Of a DNA stretch of 64,000 bases, positions 38,134 to 50,300 are shown in pieces. The notes below the pieces were generated by a model. The model searched no databases, was not told the origin of the DNA, and worked only from the letters and a program-made list of their open reading frames with translations. Every line of letters begins with the position of its first letter. Positions within the stretch are counted from its first letter, which is position 1. The stretch covers positions 1,116,001 through 1,180,000 of the forward strand of contig JAUTXW010000107.1 of the NCBI GenBank assembly GCA_030620095.1. The letters run 5' to 3'. The position numbers and the translations under genes were made by a program. This stretch comes from Kuschelorhynchus macadamiae (lineage: Eukaryota > Arthropoda > Insecta > Coleoptera > Curculionidae).

Positions 38134-40568
38134 GGTGATTCATGAGGAAATGTCAATACTTCAGGTACATATTCAGGACCAAAAAATTAACATAAAAGTC
38201 TATATAAATAAGTGTCCGCAAGGCCTTAGTTCTCAAGATACAGGGTGTTAAAGTTTTTATTTAATTTTACTATCTTTGGAGTGAAAATTGATATACGGGG
38301 GTTTTTTGGTATGAAAAATTCGAATCTAATATTAGTATTGCTCTTACTTGTAGGGGGCGCCACCTACAGGTCTTTCTACTCCTTCGAACAATCACAACTT
38401 TTTGCAGTCTTGTATTACATTTTTGAGTAAAACAAATTATTCCCTTGCCATTTCTACGTCAAAAAGGTATACCTGTTAAAAGTGGATACGAGTAACCGTT
38501 TTCGAGATATTTGGATTTAAAACAATTTCGGCGCATGTAATTTTTTATCGCAAAATTTTAAAAGTTTGTTATTTTGTCCAAATTTTTTGTCACAAAAGCT
38601 TTGAAATGAAAGACTAACACATTTTTTTGAGGTGTGTATTCAGTGCCTCAGACATAAACTAAACAAAAGGTATTTAATTTTTATTAAAATTGTTATTATT
38701 AAGTTGTTTTTAATAAAATCTAGGTTACGTTTTATAATTTTCAAAAATTCCACCATTTGCTTCTAAGCACAGGTCAGCTCTATGGTGTATAGCTCGGGTT
38801 GCTCTGTGGATACATTCGGGCTCATTTCTTAGTGTTTGTGCTGCGTTTAGTATCCGATCCAATAATGCTTCTCTTGTATTTACTTTAGTGGAATATACCA
38901 GTGATTTGAATCATCCCCAAAGACAATAATCCAAAGGATTAAGGTCTGGCGATCTAGGTGGCCAATTAAACGGACCTCCCCGACCAATCCATCGGTTTGG
39001 AAAGTTTTGGTTCAAAAAATCTCTTACAAGTAAACTGTAGTGTGCAGGGGCTCCATCATGCTGCAAATACATGTTTTGTCTTACGTTAAGGGGAACATCT
39101 AATAGATTTCGCAAGTGATTTTCAAGAAAGTTTAAATATTTTTCTCTTGTAAGACTACCGTCGATTATAAATGGACCAATTAAATGACCATTTAACATTC
39201 CACACCACACATTAATGCTAAATTTATGTTGGAAATTATGTTCTACTGTAGCGTGAGGATTTTCATAGGACCACCGGTGTTCATTGTGAAAATTATTTAT
39301 ACCATTACGCGTGAACTGTGCTTCATCAGTGAACAAAACATACCTATACAACTTTCGATCTTCATTAATCCAGTTACAGAATTGCATTCTCAACTCAAAA
39401 TCACCCTCCTGCAAATGTTGAACCCGTTGTAAATGAAATGGGTATAAACAATTAATGTGAAGATTTCTCCAAGCAGTCAATTGTGTAATTTTATAAGTAT
39501 CTGCAATCCGCCTAGTGCTTATGCTTGGATCATTTTCGACAGCATTGTGTATAGCCTCTCCTACTTCAACGTTGGGTCCCGATTCCCTTTCAGATACAAT
39601 TTTCGCACTTGGAGACATCCCAGATTCTCCAGCAGTAGTGAAAACTTGTTGAAAAACTCTTCTATCTGGCACCCTTCTATCTGGAAAACGACGCCGATAC
39701 TCCGCGACTGCTTGAATTGCGACTCCATTGCAGAAGCCATAGGCGAATATCATATCTGCATATTCACGACGCGAGAATATCACAGGCATAATGACGTATT
39801 TAGATCTAAAGTTTCTTAAATGATTATTGTCAGACAATAAAAGTTATCAACAGAAATTGAGAGTGACAACATTTTGATCTTATTATTAACTGACATTACT
39901 ATTGCTAAGTAACAGGAAAAACGATGAGAACACCAACCAGCAGTTGTTCTGTTAGACAAGGCACACTTCTATTTTTTTACAATACATCCATACTTTATGT
40001 GAATTTGATAAAAAAATCACATGCGCCGAAACTGTTTTAAATCCAAATATCTCGAAAACGGTTGCTCGTATCCACTTTTAACAGGTATACCTTTTTGACG
40101 TAGAAATGGCAAGGGAATAATTTGTTTTGCTCAAAAATGTAATACAAGACTGTACCAAAAAGTTGTGATTGTTCGAAGAAGTAGAAAGACATATAGGTGG
40201 CGCACAGTGGGGCAATTAAGCCAAAAAACGGAAAAAACCATATAGCTTGAGACTGGATAGTGGTATTAATTTCGAGTTGGTCTTATTTGTCTCAGAATGA
40301 AAAATTACATCGGATATTTACAAGAAAATAAACACAGCATGGTTCAAATGTACAGAGTGGTCATTTTATTAGGGGCCTATAACTTTTTTTAGAACCACTG
40401 ACTTCAGAAAAAAAAAGTTAATACAAGAGTTTTATGGTTTGAAATAAATTGTTTAAGTACTTAGTTTTATAATACAGGGTGTCCAAAAAGTTTTTGACTT
40501 TTAAATGAGACATCCTGTATATTATTATACATTTCTTGATTTCTCGAAAAATTAAAGAATCACGTTTC

Positions 40569-40624
<56 letters not shown>

Positions 40625-43600
40625 TGGCTGTAATATATATACGGTTTAATATAGAGCGAAACAGGCATATTTTTATCTTAACTTATATCATATTTTTATT
40701 ATAGGTACTACACTACTCAAAACAATTATCGCATATTTTCAAATTGGTATATAAGTTAGAAATGTCGTTTTTTGTAAATTTTGTTTAAATTCTGTGACAC
40801 ACCGTAAAATTCTTTGAAACATGATTTCTAAAAAATATTTAAATTCAAGATATTTATATCTGAAAAAGAAATTATATCAATGATAAAAGGCGATTTTTAG
40901 TTTTTTAAAAATCTGTTTTAAATTCAAAAAATATCTGAAAAGAACTTTACAAATTTCTAATGTAAAAAAAACGTTAGGTCAAATAATAAAACGAATTTCA
41001 CTTTCCTGTCTTACTTTTTAAAAACAAAAAATGGCATTAGAAGCAATTTGGATTGTTCAAGATTGATAAAAAAAGCAAACCCAACAAATCAATAAGTTAA
41101 AATTTACTATTTCTCATGTTTTTTTTTAGGTGAACCTTGAAATAAAATGTTCATGTAAAATGGGACATTTTAGTGTGTTTTCTTGAACCTTGTTCATAAT
41201 CTAAATATTTTATACCTTTCTTTACCACAACTGGAAGCCTTGTTTAGCAGATTATTTTAAACAATTTTTTGAAAAAACCCCGTATGTCAAAGAAAAATTT
41301 GAAAATTGATAGAAATTGTTTTTTTTTTAGGTGCTGCTCTAGATTATTTTGATTTCACCAAGACGCTGAAAAATGAAATCTATCAATTTAAGTAATTCTG
41401 ACTGAACAAATTTTAAAAAATGACAGAAGGTCTTATATAACAAAATAATAACAAGGTAATCTTAGCAAATTAATCATAAAGTATCAAATTCCCTGTATTT
41501 TTTCCAGGTTTTCCCTGACCATTTCAAGGAAATTCGAGGTTATATTTTAATAATTTATATTTTTTTGAAAAAAGCCAACAAAACTTTGAATGAAACTAAA
41601 CTTAAATGTAATTGTATAAGAAATATAAAATGTTAAAGAAAATGCTATAGTAACAACTGGAAGGGGTATACATTTTTTTAAAACGTTCATATTCAAATGA
41701 AACAATTTTAAAATTAAGTAAAAAATTGCAGTTATTCAAAGCATTTAAAAACAAAAAAATAATATATACTTGCGACATGTCATTATTAAAAATTAAATTT
41801 AAAAGGATTATCAAAAAATAGAAAATAAGTATCAAGGGTCTTTTTTTTTTAAATTTGAATCGTGATTTGTTAAAAAGGCATCAGTCAAAGTTTTGAATAA
41901 CATTGTTTTGATCTTCAGTTGATAACAAAATGTTTAAATTATCAAAATAAAAATAATATTTTCATCTTTTAATAATTTTCAAATGTTGTATATCAGCCCC
42001 ATATAATACGTTTTTTGCGATAACTGTTGTCAATTCTGTTTGATTTTATATCCTGTATTTTTGCCGCAAAATTTTAATAAGTTTTGAAGTGGAACTTTAA
42101 CAAATTGAAAACTTTCGTAATATATAAAAATCCTTCTGTGGGTTAATATTTTTTATTTTTTTTAGGAAAAATATTACATATATATTTTTAGCAGCCAAAC
42201 TAATAACCTCGTATTGGTATTTATTTAATTTAACATTGAAAAAAAAGACAATGCTGTTCGTTACTAAAAGCTTTCGATGCTTGACCTATATTATTTACAC
42301 TTGATAAGGTACTTGCTGCATTATTCACTGGCCATGTTTAAAAGATTTTGAATTTTTTGTCTCTTGTTCTTTTGGCAATCATCGAAATTTTTTTAGTTTG
42401 ATTAAAAAAAAAATCTCCATCATTTGAAAAATTAATGAAAACTTTTTCCATCCAATATGCACTTTTTTCGGAACCTAGTTTTCTCTCTGAGAGACCTCCT
42501 TAAACTTTTTGTAGAAATGTGCAAGAAACGTTTTTGAAGTTGCTGTTGATCAAATAGAAAAATATGTGTCACTCAAGTGCCTGTTATGCGGCCTTGAATT
42601 TCATTATCAAGAAGCACTTCACATAAATATGATATGGTAAGGGACTCCATAATGTCAAAATCAATGTCACAAAGTATTGGCGGCGTTTTTTGACTGTGTT
42701 TTTATTCTCTAAAAACTAGAATAAATATAATTAAATAATAATAGATTTACCACATTTTACGTTTGTCAAAATATTTGTCGTGAGCAGTCAACGAACCTAA
42801 GACATTTTGACTTATGCAGAAAGTTCCTCATCAAGTTTAAATAATAAAGTAAGCTTTATGTTCTTTATTTATCCAAGCTAAATTAAGTAAATATACCAAT
42901 CCTATAAAAATGGATACACTGAATGGCCACCAATTAGTAATAATGACTTTAAGGTGTTACTTAATAGTGGAGAATCTGAAATCTCAAAATTATTTGACTA
43001 AAGATTAAAATAAATAATCTGACTTCTAATTATTAATTAATAACTTCCATGATGCCTTTTTAATATCATCAAGCCAAAGATCAAGGCAAAGTAATTTGGA
43101 AAAATATACCTCATTATACTTTTGACATGTTTTATTTTTTTCCATGCTTAATGAAAAATTAAGACAGAAACAGACAAAAATAATGAAGCGCTTAAAATAA
43201 CAGGTTTATTTACACGTCCGTATAAAATGCATGGAATACAAACTCATGGCAACAATCAGATTTTTGAAAATGGAGAACATCAAAAACCGGCACTATTTTT
43301 TCGAAACGGGTTACATTTTTAAAATAATAGGGGTGGGAGGTTTTTAAATTGACATCCTGTATAGTTAATTTGTCGGTGATTACCTATATTATTTTAATTC
43401 TGGACGTAATCAGTAGCAAAAAGATATTGACCCAAATAAGTTTGGGACTCAGAGAAATATTTTGCATGATATGTTTTAAATTTAACAGTTTTCTAAAAAA
43501 AAAAGGTTACAGAGGTCGCGGTTGCACATGGTTGCAGCTGAAATTAATAGGACTGTTTCTGGAATGTATGTAGGTGAAAATTTTTACCAAATTGTGTTAG

Positions 43601-44236
43601 GCTTGGAGCTTTTTTTGAATCGCCGACTTTAAAAACTATTTACCGAAGTAGTAGAGCGCTTCAATTAAATTGCCCATCGGTATATTTTTTTGTCCAAACT
43701 ATGTTGTCATAAACTTTTTGGGTTAATCTATGTAGGAAAAATGGGAGAATATCTTATAATAGTGCCTAACTGAAGACTGACGAATTTTATTTAAAAAAAT
43801 AAATTTTACATAATTTAACCAAATGCCAACTTTGGGCATCGTTTATTAAGGTAACCTAATTTGTTTTGTTAAAAGTCAATTATAACTTAGTTTTACAGCA
43901 AATTTGTTATTTAAAACTAGTTTCAAATTAATTAAAATTTACAGTTTCAGTAAAAGTTTTTTGCATTTGCCCCAGTGTGTGGCGCCCCCTACAAGTAAGA
44001 GCAATACTAATATTAGATTCGAATTTGTCATACCAAAAAACCCCCGTATATCAATTTTCACTCCATTATTTACATTATCACAGATTTTATTTAAAAAATA
44101 GGAAAATTAAATAAAAACTTTAACACCCTGTATCTCGAGAACTAAGGCCTTGCGGACACTTATTTATATAGACTTTTAGGTTTATTTTTTGGTTCTGAAT
44201 ATGTACCTGAAGTATTGACATTTCCTCATGAATCAC

Positions 44237-44306
<70 letters not shown>

Positions 44307-47300
44307 TGCTGGAACTTCCAAGTTCACCAAGGATATTTTTACTGGAAATTCAACAATTTTGAGTTACAGTTTTCGGCCTTTGTTTTACCAATTGTTATAT
44401 AAGACCATGTCATTTTTTCAAAAGTTTATTCGACCAGAACTCTTACTATTTCTCAGTTAATTCGAAATGATGGGTAAACAGTTTAAGTAAGTCTGTATAT
44501 GGGAAAAAGATAATTATATCAATGAAAAAAGGCGATTTTTAATTTTTTAAAAATCTGTTTTAAATTCAAGGCAATATCTGAAAGAACTAGAGCAAATTTT
44601 GAATGTAAAAAAAACCGTTTCAGTAAAAAAGTCCGTTATTACAAAAAATGGCATTAGAAGCAATATGGAATTCAAGATTGATAAAAAAAGCAAACCCAAC
44701 AAATCACTAGTTAACATACACCTCTCAGTTTTAGGTGAACCTTCATAATCTGATAGATATACCTTTCTTTACCACAACTGGGCCTTGTTTAGCAGATTAT
44801 TTTAAACAATTTTTTGAAAAAACCCCGTATGTCAAAGAAAAATTTGAAAATTGATAGAAATTGTTTTTTTTTCGTATCTAGCTCTAGATTATTTTGATTT
44901 CACAAAGGGAAAAAAGAAATCTTCCATGGTAAGAATTCTGACTGAACAAATTTTAAAAAATGACAGGGTCTTATATAACCCCCTGTATAACAAGGTTCTT
45001 AGTAATCATAAAGTATCAAATTCCCTGACTTTTCCAGGTTTTCCCTGACCATTTCAAGGAAATTCGAGGTTATATTTTGAGAATTTATATTTCTTTTAAA
45101 AAAGCCAACAAAACTAATGAAACTAAACTTAAATGTAATTGTATAAGAAATATAAAATGTTAAAGAAAATGCTATAGTAACAACTGGAAGGGGTATACAT
45201 TTTTAAAACGATATTCTGTTCTATTTAAAATTAAGTAAAAAATTGCAGTTATTCAAAGCATTTAAAAACAAAAAAATAATATGTACTTGCGACATGTCAT
45301 TATTAAAAATTAAATTTAAAAGGATTATAGAAAAAATAGAAAATAAGTATTTTAATTTTTTCGTCTCAGTTCTGATATTTCCAGTTCCATGTGCTGCCTT
45401 TCTAGTTTTTTCTTTTTCTTTATCTTTTCGGCGATTTTGGTTGTCGAGGGCATATTGATAAGTTTTGTAAGCATTTTTAACACATACCCTCATTTTGTGG
45501 GAAACACTAACATTTATTGCATCACCTATTTGATAAATTCAATCATAATATACTTGTCTTTGGCAGATAATGGACTCCTCCAACAGATTTTCAACTAAAA
45601 TATTTTTATTTATGGAAAATCCCGACTCTACGGTGGTGTTTCCATGAGAAAAGAACAAAATTAACTTAATAACACGTCACAATTTTTAAAGTAGTCATTT
45701 TGTCCAAAAATTGTAGAAAATTGTATCCAATCGAGTACTTTTATTATAGGTTTTGCAAAAATTTATAAATTCGGTATCTATTAGATGCTGGTTATATCGT
45801 TGACCATTTTTTTCCTGCAATTTCTGCGGAATTTTTTTTTATATTTTGGGCTCTATCAAGCATGTTTAGATTTAAGCATATTACATATTTAATATAACAA
45901 CGTTCTATTAACTTCTTTAATTGATTTATCAAAAATGTCTGACATTCCGAAAAAATAAGTTGTCCTTTTCAGAAACATTTAGGTCTTTAAGTGCTTTAGT
46001 GGCAAAACCAACATCAGTCTTACTAGTTGGTAAAAGAATATCTTTATTATCAAAATTTAATTTTAAACTTTGTTGGAGACCTTTATCCATAACTTGTGTT
46101 TTTAAGATTTTTTTGATTAATTCGTTTAGTATTTATAATAAATCATTATACAAAAAAGGAACCATAAGTTTATCGCTCTGATTTTTTCAAAAAAATTATT
46201 TTAAAATGGCGGCAATGTGTGAAAAAAATGTGAGTCTTGATCTTAAAAATGTATCTTATAACGCCTTTTTTGTCTTTTTGAATTGGAAATTCAAAATGCA
46301 AAATTTATGTTATTGAGAAATTAAAAAAGAAGTTTCCCGGTAACCAATTGCGCATATCTGACAGCCTGTAAAAACATTTTGACAGTGGTCACGTGACTAT
46401 TATTATGGCGGGAAATTTGAAAAACGTGATACGAATTGTTAAAAAGAGGTTTGGCAGTTAAAATATCGAAAAAAGTGGTTAGAAAAGTGTCCAGAATTTA
46501 GTTTTATGCTTACTGACTGATTTTCAAGGAAAAATATGATAAGAAATTGTGATTTTTTTTAACATATGTGTTTATACAAATTTGTATTCCTTTTTCGACA
46601 CTATAAATAATTTGGTAAGCGCCTAATGTATGATTTTAAATGAAATTAAATAAATTTATGTTTTTATCTTCGATGAAACAGAAAGTAAATAAAAAATTAC
46701 TGTAAAAGTGATACCATACTTGTTTCAATGCCCTGTATCTAAAAGTAAATACCAGATTCTGGCACTTTGAATACGTTGGCCAATTAATAACGAGACATGT
46801 TTTTAAATCCTAAACACAATTTTCAATATACAATATTCCACACAAAATATAAATTTAGCATCTGAAAGTTCTTCACAAGCAAGGCCCATTAACTTTGAGG
46901 TTACCGAGTATTTTTTGAGATGTTTGAACCGCTAAATAATTGTGTTTACTGCAGATAGTATGCCTATAGTTAATAAAATATGAAAAATACTTATAATATA
47001 CATAAGCTGTCCCCATAGTGTGTTCTCTGTTGATATCTTGGTACCGGTTAGAAATAGAGAAGATATGTATCGTAGACTATTAAAAGCTAAATCAGGCAAG
47101 TGCAACCCATTTTGTTCTAATTTGAACCGTTTAGTTTAGACTCTATAGCTGTTCAAAATTGAAAATTCCACTTTTTAAATGACAATATCTCGAAAACAAT
47201 TAAACTTTGGCCCCTGGACTATATATGAAGTAGACGTAGAATTTTAGATAAAATTCAAATATGTAATAAAATATAAGGTGTTTCATATGTGAAAAACCAT

Positions 47301-50300
47301 TTAAGTGGGTATATGTCATCCTATATACTAATATTTATATTTAAACTTTTTCTCTATCTCTAACCATTATCACCAAAACTGAGAACACACTACTGGAACA
47401 CCTTGTATAAAAAAATGTACATTTTCTAAAGTTATTCAAATGTTTGTCATGCTAAAACTTTTTACAAGAATATTTTTAGAGACTAAAAATACATCATATT
47501 TTTTCAATACGATGCGAATTTTTGGAAATGCACTCAGCAAAAAAACTGGGTTAAAATTTGAACCAACATCCCTAAACATAAGTTTAAAATTATAATAACT
47601 TATATCTTGAAGGCTGCATTTTATTGTCAAGATCGCTCGAGGCAACCTATAGAGTTATTGTGTCTTGCTTCACAAGGGCTTAGCAAATGATCAATCATTA
47701 TTCTAATAATCACCAAGAGTGTCGAGTAGAGACACATTTTGTGAAATTACGAATTTTAGGCTTTTTATTTAAAATACATATCATGTATTATATATTTTTG
47801 TAAAGGTTACAATATTATTTAGTAAGGACGTAGCCGATGCACGCATCGGACAAGTGGCCCTTCTGAAACGTACACTACAGAATGCTAAACATTCCAAATG
47901 GTACGAATTCGCATGCAAGGTCAAATAGATAAAGTAAAATAGCCCTAAGAGTCATGTCGAATAGAAATAAAAAAAAAAAGAACACACAATAGTTCGTCAA
48001 AAAAGCAACACAATACATAAATAATTAAAATACAAGTGAATAAAAATAGATACAAAGTATATATAGATATAAAGCAATCATAAAAGCAATTCGTTTAACC
48101 GCCTTTTAAGCTGTAAAGTGCTTAAACTGAAAATGTCATAATCAGGGAAGTGACGATTGTAATTGCGTACCAGTCAATCGACAAATGCGCTAAGCCCATA
48201 ATTTGTACGATGGTATCCTTCAAAAAAGAATTGAGATTGCCTTGTTCTCATAATAGGAACCAGAAATGCGACCGACTCAAGCAACATCGGACAGTCAATA
48301 TCTCCACTGAGCAGTTTGTGAAGAAAAACTAGAAGTGCCTTCTTTCTTCGAAACTCAAGTGTTTGAAGGCCACACAGAAGAGCTCTGGTATTATATGATA
48401 AACCCTGGTACGGAAAATTAAACTTATACAAAAGGTATTTGGCAAATCTATTTTGGACTTTTTCGATTTTATCGATTTGGCACTGATACGACGGACTCCA
48501 AACTGTAGAACAATACTCCAGAACGCTGCGAACAAGTGAGTTATAAAGACATCCAATTGCTTTAGTATCTGTGACATGTTTTGTTTGCCGCTTTATAAAG
48601 CCCAACAGCCTGAAACTCTTCAGCACAATACTATCAATGTGCAGACCAAAAGTTAAATTCTCATCAAAAATAACGCCCAGGTCTGTAAAGGAACTAACAA
48701 CTTCAAGACTCACGTTATCTATGAAGTAGGAGGAAAGTATGGGTTTAATGCGTTTATGAAAACGGAGCACTTTACATTTAGAAACATTGAAGAAGATGGT
48801 TAATGTTGCACCATTTGATAAGCTTTTCTAAGTCCGATTGCAGTGGATTTGATTCAGAGGAAACTGGTGAAAAGAATTTTAAATCGTCTGCGTATAAGAG
48901 ACACTTAGACACTTTAAAGCATGATACTATATCATTTATAAATAGTAGAAAGAGAATTGGACCAATATGAGAGCCCTGTGGGACACCAGATGTCACAACA
49001 ACCTTTCTAGAAATTGAACCACATACGCTAACTCGCTGACGGCGATTGAATAAGTACGATTTTATCCATTGCAGATAGGTTCCAGAAAAACCAATTCGCT
49101 GCAATTTGAATAACAGAAGCTGATGGCAAACCCTGTCAAAAGCCTTCGATATGTCAGTATATATAACATCGATCTGTTGACCAGCCTCAACCGATGTTGT
49201 TAAGTAATTCTGGAAAATTGCAAGATTTGTAGTTGTTGAGCGACCACTATAAAAACCGTGTTGCATACTAGTGATGTAGTGCTTCAGAGACTCAAAGATA
49301 TGATCCGTGATAATTGCCTCAAACAGCTTTGGTATATGCGAAAGCAAGGAAATACCTCTGTAGTTTTTAATATCGCTCTTATCCCCAGATTTAAAGATCG
49401 GCATGAGAGTGGAAAACTTCCAAATTTCGGGAAAAGAACCCAGATTAAAAGATTTCTGAAAAATTTTATAAAGGGGCCGAGACAACGACTCGCAGCAACG
49501 TTCCAATAAAATAGTGGGAACTCCATCTGGACCAGCCTTATTAGAAAGATCAAGGGTTTTTATTTTATTGCAGATTTTCGCCTCTGTAATACAATAGGTT
49601 GATAGTAACTTTCCCGAACAGCTTATAGGGCCAATCTTGCTAAAATCTAAACTACGGTGACGTGAATAGCAAGACTCAAAGTGAGGGGCGAAGGCATTAG
49701 CGATGTTATTCGAACCAGTAATTTCCTCTCCGTCATAATTCATGACACTGGGCAGCCCAGAGTCTCTTCTCAAATTACGTACAAAAGACCAAAAATGCCT
49801 ATTCTCTGGGATAAGCAATTCAGTTTGTGTGACATATGCAAGATAGCACATATCAGTCCGAAGCTTAACCTCACGTCGTATGTCGCAGTAATCAAAATAG
49901 TCAACATCTTTATTGGACCTTTTATATGTATATGAGAGCACAAGTCCGGTATAAAATATCGCCTGAATCTTTCATTTCACAAAAAGTATATACTCGTAAG
50001 TGAATTAATATTACCGAAAATGAGACACCCTGTACATTTAGAAAAATATAATTTGTGTTTTACTATCCTTGATTATTTTTAATTAGAACTATTTTCTTTA
50101 AAAGTTTGGAGATAATTACAAAAAAAAACTAGGATTCACATCCTGAAACAAAATAAAACTCGTTGCTTATATTTATGGTACTTTTCAGGACATGCTTAGG
50201 AAGGACATTCAAATAAAGGTCTCTACAAAAATTCAGCTTGGCCAGTAATTTTTTGAAGTCAAAACTTAATTTTAGGTCGTTCCTTCTTCCACGCTAACGT

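Larger units (their letters stand above)
38131..44238 (-). mobile_element. Mariner-superfamily element M3 (DD41D), right arm split by a 3.8-kb element
   Basis: The left terminus CAGGGTGATTCATGAGGAAA (38131) is mirrored by TTTCCTCATGAATCACCC ending at 44238; both sit in TA tracts. Inverted repeats are about 410 bp. The left arm is continuous (38131-38545). The right arm is in two parts, 40010-40202 (inner) and 43980-44238 (outer), divided by the element at 40203-43979. Without it M3 is about 2.3 kb. Arms contain TACAGGGTGTTAAAG and similar subterminal words. It is inserted in an intron of the two-TM gene. Confidence 0.9.

Noticed and set aside
40203..40240. Complete V(D)J-type recombination signal (heptamer plus nonamer)
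   Set aside because: The heptamer is exact, but the nonamer-like word is off by two bases, its spacing is 21 rather than 12 or 23, and the other end lacks it. Kept only as a side remark on Transib.
41602..41835. ORF rich in Phe/Leu/Ile inside the CACASTG element, resembling a membrane protein
   Set aside because: Hydrophobicity follows from T-rich DNA. The second copy at 45221-45493 is not conserved as protein, only as DNA.
49258..49935. Plus-strand and second minus-frame ORFs over R11
   Set aside because: Shadows of the 387-codon reverse transcriptase frame, which carries all RT motifs.
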